A stretch of DNA of 64,000 bases from Siphonodentalium dalli (taxonomy: Eukaryota > Mollusca > Scaphopoda > Gadilida > Siphonodentaliidae). Shown here in pieces: positions 1 through 11,611 of the stretch. Made by a program: the position numbers and the translations under genes. The notes beneath the pieces were generated by a model. The model was not told the DNA's origin. It was given only the letters and a program-made list of their open reading frames with translations, and did not search any database. Within the stretch, counting starts at the first letter, position 1, and each line of letters begins with the position of its first letter. The DNA lies in the NCBI GenBank assembly GCA_032622095.1, contig CP136069.1, positions 204,524,690 to 204,588,689 of the forward strand, in the 5' to 3' direction.

Positions 1-561
1 TATATTCAATAGTATGTGTAAATGCAGCATCTTTACCTTTTACTTCTATGTACATTATAGTATATGATTATGAAATATCTCCAACAAACATATAATAGAT
101 TGGTCAAGGAGCTGGAGTTAGAAAAGAATTTATAATTTCCATTGGGAGGAAGCAGGAAGACGACCGTATGGTCATGCAACCTCCCTGTAATGTATATTGT
201 GATATGTTAAAAAAAATATATCTTGTTTACATTAATTATTGTTGATATACGTTGCTGAATAAAGTATATTCTATTCTATTCTCTCAGATTTGAGTTATCA
301 AATTGGAATTAAATTTTGTATGGAGGAAAAAAATTGATCCAGGGTGGGTGGGTGACAGAAATCGCCTGACATAAAATCTTGTTTGGGTCTGAATTGTTTT
401 TATCAAACCCCATGTTCCAGTTGTATGAAAGTGGCCCAAAACCGATATTTAAATATGTTAATTAGCCTCCATGATCCACGTCTGCCCTTCATATAAACTA
501 AGTCATTTAAAAGTGAACCTTTAACAGTCAGTCATTGTTTTCTGTTTTATTTTTGTTTTAG
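1..561 (+). other. NAPRT intron fragment with a probable non-LTR retrotransposon 3' end
   Basis: Intronic DNA to the left of the first visible NAPRT exon. Positions of about 80-284 look like the 3' end of a non-LTR element: a short coding-like stretch, an AATAAA-containing tract and a terminal (ATTCT)n tail at 267-284, as is common in CR1/L2-type elements. No coding domain is preserved, so the class is a guess. Confidence 0.4.
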
Positions 562-633
562 GAATCAAAGCGAGCTTATGTTATACCAGCCGGAGTCTCA
601 CTTCTACATAAATTATACTGGGACAATGGGCAG
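562..633 (+). CDS. NAPRT: NAPRT exon (third from last)
   Basis: 24 codons in phase 0, beginning ESKRAYV and ending YWDNGQ. The acceptor is a T-rich tract ending in AG at 560-561, and the donor is CAG|GTAGGT at 633/634. The last 14 nt plus about 20 nt of intron are the apparent founder unit of the minisatellite that follows directly. Confidence 0.85.
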
Positions 634-3600
634 GTAGGTTTAAATGATATGTGGGACAACGGGGCAGGTATGTTCAAGTGATATATGGGACAACAGGGCA
701 GGTAGGTTCAAGTGATATGTGGGACCATGGGCAGGTAGGTTTAAGTGATATGCTGGACAACTGGGCAGGTAGGTTTAAGTGATATGTGGGACAACTGGGC
801 AGGTAGGTTTAAATGATATGTGGGACAACTGGGAAGGTAGGTTTAAGTGATATGTGGGACAACTGGGCAGGTAGGTTTAAGTGATATCTGGGACAACTGG
901 GAAGGTAAGTTTAAGTGATATGTGGGACAACTGGGAAGGTAGGTTTAAATGATATGTGGGACAACTGGGAAGGTAGGTTTAAATGATATGTGGGACAACT
1001 GGGAAGGTAGGTTTGAGTGATATGTGGGACAACTGGGAAGGTAGGTTCATTCAAGTGATATGTGGGACCATGGGCAGGTAGGTTTAAGTGATATGTGGGA
1101 CAACTGGGAAGGTAGGTTTAAGTGATATGTGGGACAACTGGGCAGGTAGGTTTAAGTGATATGTGGGACAACTGGGAAGGTAGGTTTAAGTGATATGTGG
1201 GACAACTGGGAAGGTAGGTTCAAGTGATATGTAGTTCAACGGGGCAGGTAGGCTCAACGGGGCAGGTAGGTTCAACAGGGCAGGTAGGCTCAACGGGGCA
1301 GGTAGGCTCAACGGGGCAGGTAGGCTCAACAGGGCAGGTAGGCTCAACGGGGCAGGTAGGTTCAACGGGGCAGGTAGGTTCAATGTGGCAGGTAGGTTCA
1401 ACGGGGCAGGTAGGTTCAATGGGGCAGGTAGGTTCAACGGGGCAGGTAGGTTCAATGGGGCAGGTAGGTTCAAGTGATATGTGGTTCAGACAAATTACCA
1501 TTCACAACAGCCATCCGCTTAGAGCATCTCTTCAGCATCCAGTAGCTAAATAAAGTGCTTAGATCATGGCAATCCTTGACATTCACAGGACCAGGGTTTG
1601 TTGAGAGAGTTAATGGTGACATACCGGTAAAGCACAGGCTCATAACATGGATTGCTAACAATAGGTTCCAGAATTGGACCATGGGTATCAAATATATTCA
1701 GTGAACCAACAATTTTAACATATTGGAGCTATAATTATGATGCTATGTTTGAGACAAGTGCGAGAGTAGGTCTAGATTCAACTGTCTTACCTGTAGATCT
1801 GTTACCTGTACCTGTTAGCCACCCAGACAGAAACAACCATAAAGTCACCTATTTCTAGTTCTATTCTCTTTAATTTCAGATTTTACAGCCATTACCAGAA
1901 TTAAGTGTCCTTAGAACAAAGGCTATGAAATCACTACAATGTTTACGACAAGATCACAAGAGAGCCCTTAATCCCACCCCTTACAAGGTAATATAGCCCT
2001 TAATCCCACCCCTTACAAGGTAATATAGTCCTTAATCCCACCCCTTACAAGGTAATATAGTCCTTAATCCCACCCCTTACAAGGTAATATAGCCCTTAAT
2101 CCCACCCCTTACAATGTAATATAGCCCTTAATCCCACCCCTTACAAGGTAATATAGCCCTTAATCCCACCCCTTACAAGGTAATATAGCACTTAATCCCG
2201 ACCATAATCCCACCCCTTACAAGGTAATATAATACTTAATCCAACCATTAATCCCACCCCTTACAAGGTAATATAGCCCTTAATCCCACCCCTTACAATG
2301 TAATATAGCACTTAACCCCACCCTTAATCCCACCCCTTACAATGTAATATAGCCCTTAATCCCACCCTTAATCCCACCCCTTACAAGGTAATATAGCACT
2401 TAATCCCACCCTTAATCCCACCCCTTACAAGGTAATATAGCACTTAATCCCACCCTTAATCCCACCCCTTACAAGGTAATATAGCACTTAATCCCACCCC
2501 TTACAAGGTAATATCGCACTTAATCCCACCCTTAATCCCACCCCTTACAAGGTAATATAGCACTTAATCCCGACCATAATCCCACCCCTTACAAGGTAAT
2601 ATAATACTTAATCCAACCATTAATCCCACCCCTTACAATGTAATATAGCACTTAATCCCACCCTTAATCCCACCCCTTACAAGGTAATATAGCCCTTAAT
2701 CCCACCCTTAATCCCACCCCTTACAAGGTAATATAGCACTTAATCCCACCCTTAATCCCACCCCTTACAAGGTAATATAGCACTTAATCCCACCCTTAAT
2801 CCCACCCTTACAAGGTAATATAGCACTTAATCCCACCCTTGATCCCACCCCTTACAATGTAATATAGCACGTAATCCCACCCTTAATCCCACCCCTTACA
2901 AGGTAATATAGCACTTAATCCCACCCCTTACAAGGTAATATAACACTTAATCCCACCCTTAATCCCACCCCTTACAAGGTAATATAGCACTTAATCCGAC
3001 CCTTAATCCCACCCCTTACAATGTAATATAGCCCTTAATCCCACCCCTTACAAGGTAATATAGCACTTAATCCAACCCCTTACAAGGTAATATAGCACTT
3101 AATCCCACCCCTTACAAGGTAATATAGCACTTAATCCCACCCCTTACAAGGTAATATAGCACTTAATCCCACCCCTTACAAGGTAATATAGCACATAACC
3201 CCACCCTTAATCCACCCCTTACAAGGTAATATAGCACTTAATCCCGACCATAATCCCACCCCTTACAAGGTAATATAGCACTTAATCCCACCCTTAGTCT
3301 CACCCTTACAAGGTAATATAGCACTTAATCCCGACCATAATCCCACCCCTTACAAGGTAATATAGCACTTAATCCCACCCTTAATCCCACCCCTTACAAG
3401 GTAATATAGCACTTAATCCCACCCTTAATCCCACCCCTTACAAGGTAATATAGCACTTAATCCCCCCTTAATCCTACCCCTTACAAGGTAATATAGCACT
3501 TAACCCACCCTTAATCCCACCCCTTACAAGGTAATATAGCACTTAATCCCACTTTAATCCCACCCCTTACAAGGTAATATAGCACTTAATCCCACCCCTT

Positions 3601-6176
3601 ACAAGGTAATATAGCACTTAATCCCACCCTTAATCCCACCCCTTACTAGGTAATAAAGCACTTAATCCCACCCTTAATCCCACCCCTTACAAGGTAATAT
3701 AGCACTTAATCCCACCCCTTACAAGGTAATATAGCACTTAATCCTACCCTTAATCCCACCCCTTACAAGGTAATATAGCACTTAATCCCGCCCTCAATCC
3801 CACCCCTTACAAGGTAATATAGCACTTAAACCCACCCTTAATCCCACCCCTTACAAGGTAATATATCACTTAATCCCGCCCTTAATCCCACCCCTACGGC
3901 CTTGGTGAATATTGATTCCTCGGGTTGACAATTCCCTGTGTCAACCTCGAAACAATGCGATAACTGTATGTCTTGTCATTGAAGAGTTATGAATAGTGAA
4001 AATAAGGACAAAGTCGATCTATTTTTCCATGTTATTCTTGGTGATAATGGTTATGTTATTTCACATTTATCCACTGAGAGTGCCTTCTGTAATAAACATG
4101 GTCATATATTCACATACACCTAATATCTCTTCCGATTTCCCCATAACGTAACGGTGGACACGCCCTCTTATCCAATGCGTTCATAAACCTATGAACGCAA
4201 CGTGACGTCACTTCCAATGTCGTTCATAGGTTTATGAACACATTGGTCCCGGAGATTGTCGGACATTGCCGACTGCTTGAGTATCTATATAGTACGTCCG
4301 GATTTGGCAAGCCATTTATTTTGGTCTATAATCAGTGTTGTTGCCTGGTGTTACTGAGCGTTGATGTTCAAAAAGCCCGCTACTCAATAGCGTTTTATCA
4401 TTTTCCTTACCGCTACAAATATCCCCCCGAACCTCACAAATATATCATTATGGTAGAACGGCGTGTTGTCGATTTCTTATCCACAGCCGAAACTTAATTG
4501 TTAGTTTCAGATATCATTCTTGAAATCAACACGTCTACATTAGTTACTAGCTAAACAAGACAGTTTGTCATATGTGTATACTTAACTGTGAAATTGCTTT
4601 TTTTTCCGTTCTCCGTGAACGGATTCTCAAAATGTTTGGTTTTCCAAAAAAAAAAACAGGATTCAAACTTTCTTAACTGAACTCCATGCGTTTATTTAAA
4701 TAGATGAATCAATAGTGGGAAAGACAGACAATCCTAGTTCATAATGAATTTAAGTATATAAATATAAAAAATAAACGGCGGATTCAACTTGGTCATGGGT
4801 TTTGACCGCGATTAAAAATCAGCAAACTCCACATGAACCCCTTCGGGGTTCATGCAGTTTGCTGATTTTTTCTCGCGGTCAAAATCCCATGACCACATTG
4901 AAACCGCCGTTCATTTCTTATATGACCCCATTCAAATGTGGTTATAATATCAATTATAGAGGATGTTATTATCAACTGATAATAACGCAATAATATTCAG
5001 TGCAACATATCAGTGGTTGCATTATTTTATCACGGATATTTGCCAGTATACACCTGAATATACCCGAAATACAGGCATACTGTAAGTAGAAATCCAAGAT
5101 TGCCACCAATGTCATGTGACCTATATAGGGTGGGCAAAGCAGCTACATGTGACCCAAACATATGTCCACTCACCTGTGAAATAGGAAGAAATAATATGCA
5201 ACGATCCCTGATATACACCATATTAATCATATACACCCACAATCTATGCATGGCACTGGGGCGTCCACCTGTGGTGCTGCTTGGCATCAAAAGAGTTAAT
5301 AAACCGTTCTGTTGTATTAGTCTGTATGTTGCCATGACACAGTCTGCTAAACCGTTCAGACAGGTGCGTTTATTGCGTTATAATGCAGAGCTTCCGATTA
5401 ATAATTGCAGTTCATAAGTTCGATATTGTAATGAAGGCAATATTTCAAATCAATCAATCTGTAATAAATAAATGCTACGACAATGTCAAACCTGTCAAAT
5501 CCCAACAACTAACACTTTATTGACATCAATATAAGTCGATTTTCCTTCGGCTCGAAGATTGCCACCATATTTTATCGATTGAAATCAAGAAACGTCATGA
5601 CGTACACACTTAATTACCATACAAGGTAACATTGCATTACCAAATAAGTTAACGTTGCATTGAAAATAGAACTTCCTGAAATTTTGCGAAAACCCTGTGC
5701 CAATGTATTCTCTTATATATGCGAGTCTCCCATAGGGAGCCTCGCATATATAAGAGAATACATTGGCCTAACAATATTTACTGTGACTTTGTAAGCCAGT
5801 GCATTCTCTTATATATGCAAGGCTCCCTATGGGAGACTTGCCTATGTAACAGAATGCTCTGACACATGATATTTAATGCTGCACCAACGCAGCTCCCGTC
5901 ATGAAAGGGTTAAAATAAATCTACTTTAATCTATGCATGTCTGTTAACAGACTGCTAACATGGCTCCTTAAATAAAACTCCCGTATGGAGCCTCACACTG
6001 ACCCATGCAGACGACAGTCATCAGTGGATTGTTCTCTCTGTCTGGGGCTCCATAAAGGGTTAACCAGCAAATTGTTGATGTTAATATCGTTTTTTCAGGT
6101 TTCTGTGAGTTCAGACCTCTACACCTTCATCCACGACCTTTGGCTAGAGAACGCACCGATCGGGGAACTGTCATAG
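562..6176 (+). CDS. NAPRT: Nicotinate phosphoribosyltransferase, C-terminal three exons (gene runs off the left edge)
   Basis: Join 562-633, 1880-1987, 6099-6176, giving 85 C-terminal residues. NAPRT converts nicotinate and PRPP, with ATP, to nicotinate mononucleotide in the cytosolic Preiss-Handler route to NAD. All three exons are flanked by AG/GT and start and end in phase 0, so they join without a frameshift. The peptide matches the C-terminal end of animal NAPRT as I know it: a segment like QPLPEL..LR.KA, then [15 protein letters not shown], then VSVSSDLY, an amphipathic stretch ([11 protein letters not shown]) and the stop. The catalytic domain lies upstream of the window. Both introns seen here begin with large tandem arrays derived from the exon-intron junction. 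A polyadenylation signal follows at 6538. Identification rests on remembered family similarity, not on a search. Confidence 0.88.
616..1240. repeat. 34-bp minisatellite built from the NAPRT exon end plus 5' splice site
   Basis: About 18 copies of a 34-bp unit. Each contains GGGACAACTGGGCAG (the end of the exon at 562-633, with changes) followed by GTAGGTTTAAGTGATAT (the start of the intron). The first copy is the real exon-intron junction. Nearly every copy keeps a strong donor (CAG or AAG then GTAGGT). Unit length is not a multiple of three. Confidence 0.95.
1241..1475. repeat. 18-bp derivative minisatellite
   Basis: About 13 copies of an 18-bp unit (GGGGCAGGTAGGCTCAAC and variants), directly continuing the 34-bp array and retaining its GGGCAG|GTAGG core. 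Because 18 is divisible by three, it is open in several frames on both strands and produces spurious repetitive peptides. I do not consider it coding. Confidence 0.93.
1880..1987 (+). CDS. NAPRT: NAPRT exon (second from last)
   Basis: 36 codons in phase 0. The acceptor TTTCAG ends at 1879; a second AG at 1887-1888 would also keep phase but would remove three residues (ILQ) that align with the family. The donor is AAG|GTAATA. The final 23 exon nucleotides are the start of the tandem array in the next intron. Confidence 0.88.
1964..3893. repeat. 32/44-bp minisatellite built from the next NAPRT exon end plus 5' splice site
   Basis: About 1.93 kb. The unit is CTTAATCCCACCCCTTACAAG followed by GTAATATAG, about 32 bp; a longer ~44-bp form has an extra CTTAATCCCAC block. 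By hand I count about 48 copies of the ACAAG|GTAATAT (or ACAATG) core. The first is the genuine exon end at 1987. Most copies retain the AAG|GTAAT donor. Confidence 0.95.
3894..4772. other. NAPRT last intron, unique part with one inverted repeat
   Basis: No coding similarity recognised. An exact 18-bp inverted repeat (GTTCATAAACCTATGAAC) lies at 4179-4196 and 4222-4239, around a short CGTGACGTCA-containing loop. Confidence 0.5.
4773..4915. repeat. Foldback element with CCCCTTCGGGG loop
   Basis: Inverted repeat of about 70 bp per arm centred near 4844. The arms contain AACGGCGG, GGTCATGGGTTTTGACCGCG and AAAATCAGCAAACT, mirrored on the right. No coding capacity; probably a single-hairpin MITE in the last NAPRT intron. 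Confidence 0.85.
5649..5913. mobile_element. TTAA-bounded MITE with two GCATTCTCTTATATATGCGAG hairpins
   Basis: Bounded by TTAA at 5649-5652 and 5910-5913. It carries two short palindromes (about 5697-5766 and 5797-5858) with arms like AATGTATTCTCTTATATATG. The right end GCTCCCGTCATGAAAGGG matches the element at 43884-44147; the left end is diverged. Lies in the last NAPRT intron. Confidence 0.75.
6099..6176 (+). CDS. NAPRT: NAPRT last coding exon with stop
   Basis: 25 codons plus TAG. It is preceded by a strong pyrimidine tract (TTTTTTCAG). The peptide [15 protein letters not shown] continues the C-terminal helix expected after the PTPYK segment of the previous exon. Confidence 0.88.
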   Translation, partial: VSVSSDLYTFIHDLWLENAPIGELS

Positions 6177-6537
6177 ACTGGTCACCCCCCACATAGCTCA
6201 ATAGACACCTTTTGCATAATGAACTGCTGCTGATAAGAATTATGAATAGATAATAGTATAGTCACATAATGAACTGCTGCTGATAATAATTATAAATAGG
6301 GTCCTACATACATCACTAGAATTTTTGTTATTTCCATCAGTTGTCATTTTGCCATAGCCCTAGTTACGATTACGGTTTCGGGTTTTCAACAAAACTCATT
6401 ATACTACATACATCATATACCAGTAGTAATATGTTCAAGATCGTGTCTCTGGTCCTCAATGTGGGAGTTGACTCTGTCTGAGATTGTGTCCTTAAATTGT
6501 AATCGTCATGTGGTTTTAAATTTTATCTCTTAGTGGC

Positions 6538-6543
6538 AATAAA
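6538..6543 (+). terminator. Probable NAPRT polyadenylation signal (AATAAA)
   Basis: First canonical AATAAA downstream of the NAPRT stop, about 360 nt into the presumed 3' UTR, in an otherwise repeat-poor stretch. RNA support is not available here. Confidence 0.5.
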
Positions 6544-6559
6544 ATCATTTGTCGCCTGG

Positions 6560-7250
6560 AAACTTGCGAAACACAAAGCCCTAAGCCATGACCTGATAAC
6601 AGTATAGTTAAGTACAATATAATCACGGTAAACAGAACCATGTCATCTTACTGTGAGTGTCAAGAAGTTTAAATGGCATGATTTTCTCATAAATGGAAAA
6701 GAATTAATGACTATTATTAGCTATTAGTAATTCTTATCAGTAGTAGCTGACCCCTGAAAATTTCGGAGGACTATTTTAATCAGCCGTGTCCCATTTCTTG
6801 TCTGGATGTTAACTCCAGTTCAAATTATCAGATCAAAACTAAACATGGTATGAGGATAAACATTACATTGTTGAGGTCAAGATTGATTACGGCTCTGGTT
6901 CGATGATTTTTGTCATTTCTATGGCCCTTTTTTTTATTTTTTCATGTTGTCCGGATAATAATAACTTTTGTTAGTATTATCTGATCACAATGAAACTTCG
7001 TATGAGGAATAACCATCACATTGTTGATGTCAAGTTCGATTATAGTTCCGGTCTGATGACTTCAAAAGAATCTCTTGACACTTTGTGTGTGCCTCACCTT
7101 TGAGAACACGCAGGTCATCGTCTAGTTGGAGTCAAATTTTGCCAGAATCTGACTTCTTTGTTTTTTAGAAAAGCCAATGTTGCTAAAAGCAACCTCGATT
7201 CAGGCAACGTGGGGTCTGTGACCTTTTATTCATTTTGCGAAAGGTCTCTA
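6560..7250. other. Intergenic, nothing recognised
   Basis: About 700 bp downstream of NAPRT. I see fragments resembling a dispersed repeat (phrases around 'atgaggataaacatcacattgttga', twice, offset about 170 bp) but no gene or clear element boundaries. Confidence 0.4.
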
Positions 7251-7257
7251 CTATGAG

Positions 7258-7711
7258 CAAGCCTTGAAATAGTGTGGTAGTGTGTCTGTCATTTGCAGAA
7301 TGAGGTCCCCAGAGGGTGAATTTAGTGACGCTATCCCGCATAGCGGGCTAGCATCACCAAATTCAACCTCTGGAGACCTCATTCTGCTTAGGCCTCATCT
7401 TCTGGGAAGTATCTATAGTCTCAAATTAACATTGTTTTTAGTTACATTTTCCCTTCTGGGAAGTTTCTATATCCCCTAATTTGCAGCAGATAAAATGCAT
7501 AATCAAGGTGCCCAATGGGTGAACATCACCAACTTCAACTGGGGAACTTAAATCTGATCCTAGATCTACCATAGCAGTTGAGGGCCTAAGCAGAATGAGG
7601 TCCCCAGAGGGCGAATTTAGTGATGCTAGCCCACTATGCGGGATAGCGTCACTAAATTCACCCTCTGGGGACCTCATTCTGCAAATGACAGACACGCTAT
7701 TTGCAGGCTTG
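7258..7711. mobile_element. MITE with two GAGGTCCCCAGAGGG palindromes
   Basis: Terminal inverted repeats CAAGCCTTGAAATAG..TGTCTGTCATTTGCAG and its complement. Two internal ~100-bp palindromes lie at 7292-7390 and 7592-7692. The flanks share CTATGAGCA (7251-7259 and 7713-7721), consistent with a target-site duplication of about 9 bp. No ORF of its own. Confidence 0.85.
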
Positions 7712-7910
7712 ACTATGAGCAATGACTGGCACTCAACATAGTCTCAGTTTAAAGGGGAATCACTCTATTTCCCAAAGGACGGTAATAATTGTGACAATCC
7801 ACAACCTCAACTGCTGTATTGTGAATGTGAGTACGGAATGTCAGTATGGAATGTCAGTACAGAGTGATGTACTAAAAAGCATTCACATCTCAAATGTTCT
7901 TATTTCCGAC

Positions 7911-8010
7911 TAATATACTTTATTCTCCCACCAATATACTTTATTCTCCCACCAGTATACTTTATTCTCCCACCAGTATACTTTATTCTCCCACCAGTAT
8001 ACTTTATTCC
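7911..8010. repeat. 20-bp tandem repeat
   Basis: Five copies of TTATTCTCCCACCAGTATAC with few changes. Confidence 0.9.
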
Positions 8011-8232
8011 CCTCATTAGTATATTGTACACCCCGCTAGTATACTGTACTTTGTGAAAATTTTAGTTTGTTAACCATTCCTTCAAATATGCTTGCATGTT
8101 GGATGGGAAATTGTTTTTACTGCCATTTTACAATTTTGGATGTCATTTATTGAAAACAACAAATAAGGTACATCCATCCTTCATCATTATATTAAGTGTA
8201 TATGTGTGTGCAGAGACCATTCAACAGGTTCA

Positions 8233-8472
8233 TTAACCCTTTGAGTGCCAGGGGCCGATGAGATCGGCCCTAAGCATACAAAATAAGTCTGTTAAAGAAT
8301 ATAAGAATAAATTATTAAAATTGTAAAAAAAAATTAAAAAAAAAAATTGTTAAGCCAATGCATTCTCTTATATATGCGAGGCGACCTATGGTCGACTCGC
8401 ATATATAAGAGAATGCATTGGCACAGGGTATATGGGTTTATACAAAAATCGACCTGGCACTCAAAGGGTTAA
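8233..8472. mobile_element. TTAA-bounded MITE, TIR CCCTTTGAGTGCCAGG
   Basis: TTAA CCCTTTGAGTGCCAGG at the left and CCTGGCACTCAAAGGG TTAA at the right. Inside is one 75-bp hairpin (about 8352-8430) of the AATGCATTCTCTTATATATG type. CCC/GGG ends with a TTAA target suggest a piggyBac-like origin. Confidence 0.85.
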
Positions 8473-8557
8473 ATGAACTTTCAGGCCTTCGAAGTGGGGA
8501 CATGCGAAATAAGATAAACATATGTAAAATCATTATTATAAAGAAGAATGTGAAAAA

Positions 8558-8774
8558 TACTGTAATGCCCTAAATAATCGACTCCTTAACCACAGTAGAA
8601 TTATGGGTACTTTTTCAGAATTTAGTCGGAAATATGCTTGTTGCAATTCATCGGAAAGCTCTCACTGAGAGCTTTCCTATGAATGGCAGCAATCCATATT
8701 TCCGACTAAATTCTGAAAAATCTCCCATAATTCTGCTGTGGTTTAGGGGTCGTTTATTTAGGACATTACTGTAG
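8558..8774. repeat. Foldback element (single hairpin)
   Basis: Arms of about 105 bp: TACTGTAATGCCCTAAATAA, AGAATTATGGG, TTAGTCGGAAATATG, centred at GCTCTCACTGAGAGC. Fragments of the same element occur at about 12895-12970 and 58000-58110. Confidence 0.85.
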
Positions 8775-9002
8775 TTAGGTGGCAACAACCCCAAAAAATG
8801 AAAATATTTTTGCAAAACATTTTTAGTACAATATGCTAACATGACTTGGTGGTAGAGTTCAGTCCACCGATTAAAAAAATTCTTGTTGGTACTCTTGTAT
8901 GTCCGTTATAGAGGTCAAGATCAAATGAACGGACCCATGTCCGCCCTAGTCTGGCTTGTTGCACCTATCATGTCTTATCTTATCCTTTTTACTAAAACAT
9001 CT

Positions 9003-9265
9003 TGGACATAGGGGGCCTCGCATATATACAAGAATGCACTGGCTTACAAGGTCTTGGTGAATACTGTTAAGCCAATGTATTCTTTTATATATGCGAGGCT
9101 CCCTATGGGAGACTAGCATATATAAGAGAATGCACTGGCATAGAATCTTTAATGCTGCTGCTGACTATATTGTTAGGCCAATTAATGCATTCTGTTATAT
9201 ATGCGAGGCTCCTATGGGAGACTCGCGTATATAAGAGAAAGCATTGGCACAGGGTTTTCGCAAAA
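9003..9265. mobile_element. Degenerate MITE cluster with three GCATTCTCTTATATATGCGAG hairpins
   Basis: Three successive palindromes (partial at 9011-9051, then about 9068-9140 and 9175-9257) with the GGCTCCCTATGGGAGAC type of loop. It ends in CACAGGGTTTTCGCAAAA, as in the elements near 5690 and 44640. Outer ends not resolved. Confidence 0.7.
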
Positions 9266-9674
9266 AGACTCCATATTTTTTCATGTTCTTTTATGATTTT
9301 TCACATGTAATATGAAGGTGTTATATCCTTTCAAGGACATAATTATCTCTATAAGAAATAAATATATCCTGCTCACATTTGATATGAACATTCCTTGGGT
9401 CATGCTGTGTGGCTATGGTTCATGTCTGCTCAAATAATAAGGTGGTTGTAACAATTTGTTTCACTGGCATTCACTCATTGAATTATTAACTCCCGTCCAT
9501 CCGTCCATCTGTCTGTCACTCACTCACTTATTATTATCTCGTGACCTGTTATTGGGTTCGTGGCTAATTGTGATGTTTATAACTTGAAAACAATTTGATT
9601 GTGTTCCGTAAAACTTTACATTACAAAAGATGTACATCCTATTAGTGTATAACAATGGCCTTTACTTATAGTTT

Positions 9675-10053
9675 TTAACCCTTTAACCAACAGAAGGGCC
9701 CTGTGCCAATGCATTCTCTTATATATGCGAGTCCACCATAGGTCGCCTCGCATATATAAGAGACTGCATTGGCTTAACACATTAAAAATTATAAAATTGT
9801 TAAAGAATGTAAGAAAAAATGGTAAAAAAAGATTTTTTTTAGGCCAATGCATTCTCTTATATATGCGAGGCGACCTATGGTCGACTCGCATATATAAGAG
9901 AATGCATTGGCACAGGGCTAACTGTAACTATCACAATGTGGTCAAGGAGCCGGTTCCAATGATATCCATATTTGTATGGTTCTATTGAGACAGACCGAAG
10001 ATATTTTAGGCTGTTGAAGCTTTATTTGGCCGGTTTGTTGGGTAAAGGGTTAA
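9675..10053. mobile_element. TTAA-bounded MITE, TIR CCCTTTACCCAACA
   Basis: TTAA at both ends with CCCTTTAACCAACAGAAGGGCC at the left and GGCCGGTTTGTTGGGTAAAGGG at the right. Two ~75-bp hairpins (9699-9776, 9840-9917) with GTCGACC..GGTCGCC loops sit near the left end. Confidence 0.88.
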
Positions 10054-10287
10054 TGAAAATTATGGAGAGACAATCCGGCCACTTATTGTGCCATCTCCTG
10101 CTCTATTCAACAGAAAATATGCAACAAATGAATGAATTTGAGTCAGCGATGAGTGAAAAACACTAATTTACTATGAATCATGTAAAACAGAATAGTAATT
10201 ATAATGACATTAAGTAAATGGGTACTGTACGCCATTTTCAATATATTCCCGGTAATAGCAAAGATCTAATATCGATATTATATAGAA

Positions 10288-10598
10288 TAATAAGTTATTT
10301 GAGTCGAAGATGCATTCTGTAAACTATCAGGTTAATAGGTTATCTTAAAATCAAAGTTAGTAATTTGATATAAATTTAATTTATGATAGAAAAATAAGTT
10401 ATTTGAGTCGACGATACATTCTGTAAACTATCAGGTTAATATGTTATCTTAAAATCAAAGTTAGTAATTTGATATAAATTTAATTTATGATAGAAAAATA
10501 AGTTATTTGAGTCGAAGATACATTCTGTAAACTATCAGGTTAATATGTTATCTTAAAATCAACGTTAGTAATTTGATATAAATTTAATTTATGGCTTG
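10288..10598. repeat. 104-bp tandem repeat, three copies
   Basis: Copies start at 10291, 10395 and 10499 (TAAGTTATTTGAGTCGA). AT-rich and non-coding. It sits in a larger stretch (10060-11020) whose ends resemble the TTAA element at 44680-45030 (ATATGCAACAAATGAATGAA; GTACAGTACCC). Confidence 0.9.
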
Positions 10599-11028
10599 AG
10601 CCATAAAATAAATTATGAATTTCCGTGTACAAGACGTAATTAAATTAATTAATAGATATTGGATAATGGCATCGCGTGGCACAAATGATCATGTAAACAA
10701 TTATATTGATACAGGCCGTAAACTCTGGGCACTCACTGACTGGTGACTATACAATAACTTAAATGAATATATGGGACTAGTATACATATAATATAGCATT
10801 TATTTTATACATTTGCTCCAAAACTGTACAAATATTACTTGACAACGACAATTTGTATTTTCACATTCCGGCTAATCTGCCATCATAACATTACTTTGTA
10901 CTCAACAGACCAGAACAGACTATCAAATATTGGAAATCTGGTTACCTTATTCTACGACTCGGAGACTATAGAAACCAAAAACAGTATTTGAGAATTTTGA
11001 GTACAGTACCCTTTTAAGCCTTTTACTC

Positions 11029-11470
11029 ATGCCTGCAAATAGCGTGTCTGTCATATGTAGAATGAGGTCCCCAGAGGGTGAATTTAGTGATGCTATCCCG
11101 CATAGCGGGCTAGCATCACTAAATTCACCCTCTGGGGACCTCATTCTGCTTAGGCCCTCAACTGATATGGCAGACCTAGGATCAGATTGAAGTCCCTAGT
11201 TGAAATTGATGATGTTCACCCATTGGGCACCTCAATTATGAATTTTATCTTCTGCAAATTAGGGGATATAGAAACTTCCTAGAAGGGAAATTTAACTAAA
11301 AACAATCTTAATTTGATGCTATAGATACTTCCCAGAAGATGAAGCTTAAGCAGAATGAGGTCTCCAGAGGGTGAATTTGGTGATGCTAGCCCACTTTGCG
11401 GGATAGCATCACTAAATTCACCCTCTGGGGACCTCATTCTGTAAATGACAGACACGCTATTTGCAGGCCT
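11029..11470. mobile_element. MITE with two GAGGTCCCCAGAGGG palindromes
   Basis: Ends CCTGCAAATAGCGTGTCTGTCAT and its complement. Palindromes at 11058-11156 and 11350-11448. The internal part is related to 7400-7590 in opposite orientation (CCCATTGGGCACCTC, AGGATCAGATT). Confidence 0.88.
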
Positions 11471-11611
11471 GACAGTGGTCAGTCCGATTCATGTATGTAG
11501 TTATATGGGAGTATGCTATTTGGAAACCTTGCATACCATAGTCATTTATATATGCATGTTATTTTGATTAATTAATAGACAGCTCCCCACTGTATTGGTA
11601 GACTGATCATG

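Noticed and set aside
1186-1553. Repetitive ORFs on both strands (STGQVG, NLPAPL and EPTCPV repeats)
   Set aside because: They come from an 18-bp intronic minisatellite, where unit length divisible by three keeps frames open; no start, splice or domain support.
1889-1987. Alternative NAPRT exon start using the AG at 1887-1888
   Set aside because: Also in phase, but would drop residues that align with the family, and the pyrimidine tract fits the AG at 1878-1879 better.
1964-3893. CRISPR-like array
   Set aside because: Units are contiguous without unique spacers, in a eukaryotic intron; it is a minisatellite. The same holds for 45704-47503 and 52795-54765.
9616-9988. ORFs encoding MRVDHRSPRIYKRMHW and related peptides at many loci
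   Set aside because: Translation of the shared MITE hairpin; both strands give similar peptides because the DNA is palindromic.
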